Assembly: GCA_030693565.1 (NCBI GenBank) | Contig: JAUYAJ010000509.1 | Span: 1 to 8,050, forward strand | Direction: 5' to 3' | Length of the DNA stretch: 8,050 nucleotides | Source of the DNA: Rubrivivax sp. | Lineage (GTDB): Bacteria; Pseudomonadota; Gammaproteobacteria; Burkholderiales; Burkholderiaceae_C | Shown: one piece after another, positions 5,691 through 8,050 of the stretch | Layout: every line of letters begins with the position of its first letter | Position numbering within the stretch: the stretch's first letter is position 1 | Notes under the pieces: generated by a model | Database searches by the model: none | What the model was told of the DNA's origin: nothing | What the model saw: the letters and a program-made list of their open reading frames with translations, nothing else | Program-made: the position numbers and the translations under genes

Positions 5691-8050
<2,360 letters not shown>

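Overview
The window is GC-rich DNA that looks like a betaproteobacterium of the order Burkholderiales, probably near the Rubrivivax/Leptothrix/Ideonella group. This rests on the sequence style of SecA and ArgJ, the closeness of secA and argJ (a familiar pairing downstream of the ftsZ region in this order), and a PEP-CTERM (exosortase-sorted) exported protein. The taxonomic placement is inference, not a search result.

Layout from left to right: (1) 1-674, minus strand, the N-terminal 224 codons of argJ, cut by the left edge. (2) 675-754, a short divergent spacer with a perfect 12-bp palindrome. (3) 755-1210, plus strand, a small exported protein of unknown function with six cysteines in its mature part. 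(4) 1236-1259, a hairpin lying between convergent genes. (5) 1283-4426, minus strand, a 1047-residue secreted subtilisin-family (S8) protease with propeptide, PA insert, Fn3-like domain and PPC-like C-terminal domain. (6) 4457-5134, minus strand, a 225-residue PEP-CTERM protein that lies 30 bp upstream of the protease and is probably co-transcribed with it. (7) 5135-5690, a long non-coding stretch. Its promoter-proximal half can fold, as minus-strand RNA, into several nested stems that include an intrinsic-terminator-like hairpin followed by seven U. (8) 5691-8050, minus strand, the C-terminal 785 residues of secA, cut by the right edge.

The two ends are housekeeping genes: protein export (SecA) and arginine biosynthesis (ArgJ). 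The middle looks like an accessory cell-surface module placed between them. The PEP-CTERM protein would be exported by Sec and handled by an exosortase encoded elsewhere, and the protease would be exported by Sec and released. Their tight spacing suggests they act together at the envelope or in the extracellular matrix, but the sequence does not show the substrate.

The most unusual item is the 5' leader of the PEP-CTERM/protease operon (about 5146-5305, minus strand). It has an 8-bp long-range stem enclosing a second stem and a terminator hairpin, then another strong hairpin, then a 15-nt inverted repeat touching the ribosome binding site. I recognise no known riboswitch class in it. It is a candidate for an undescribed cis-regulatory RNA or attenuator.
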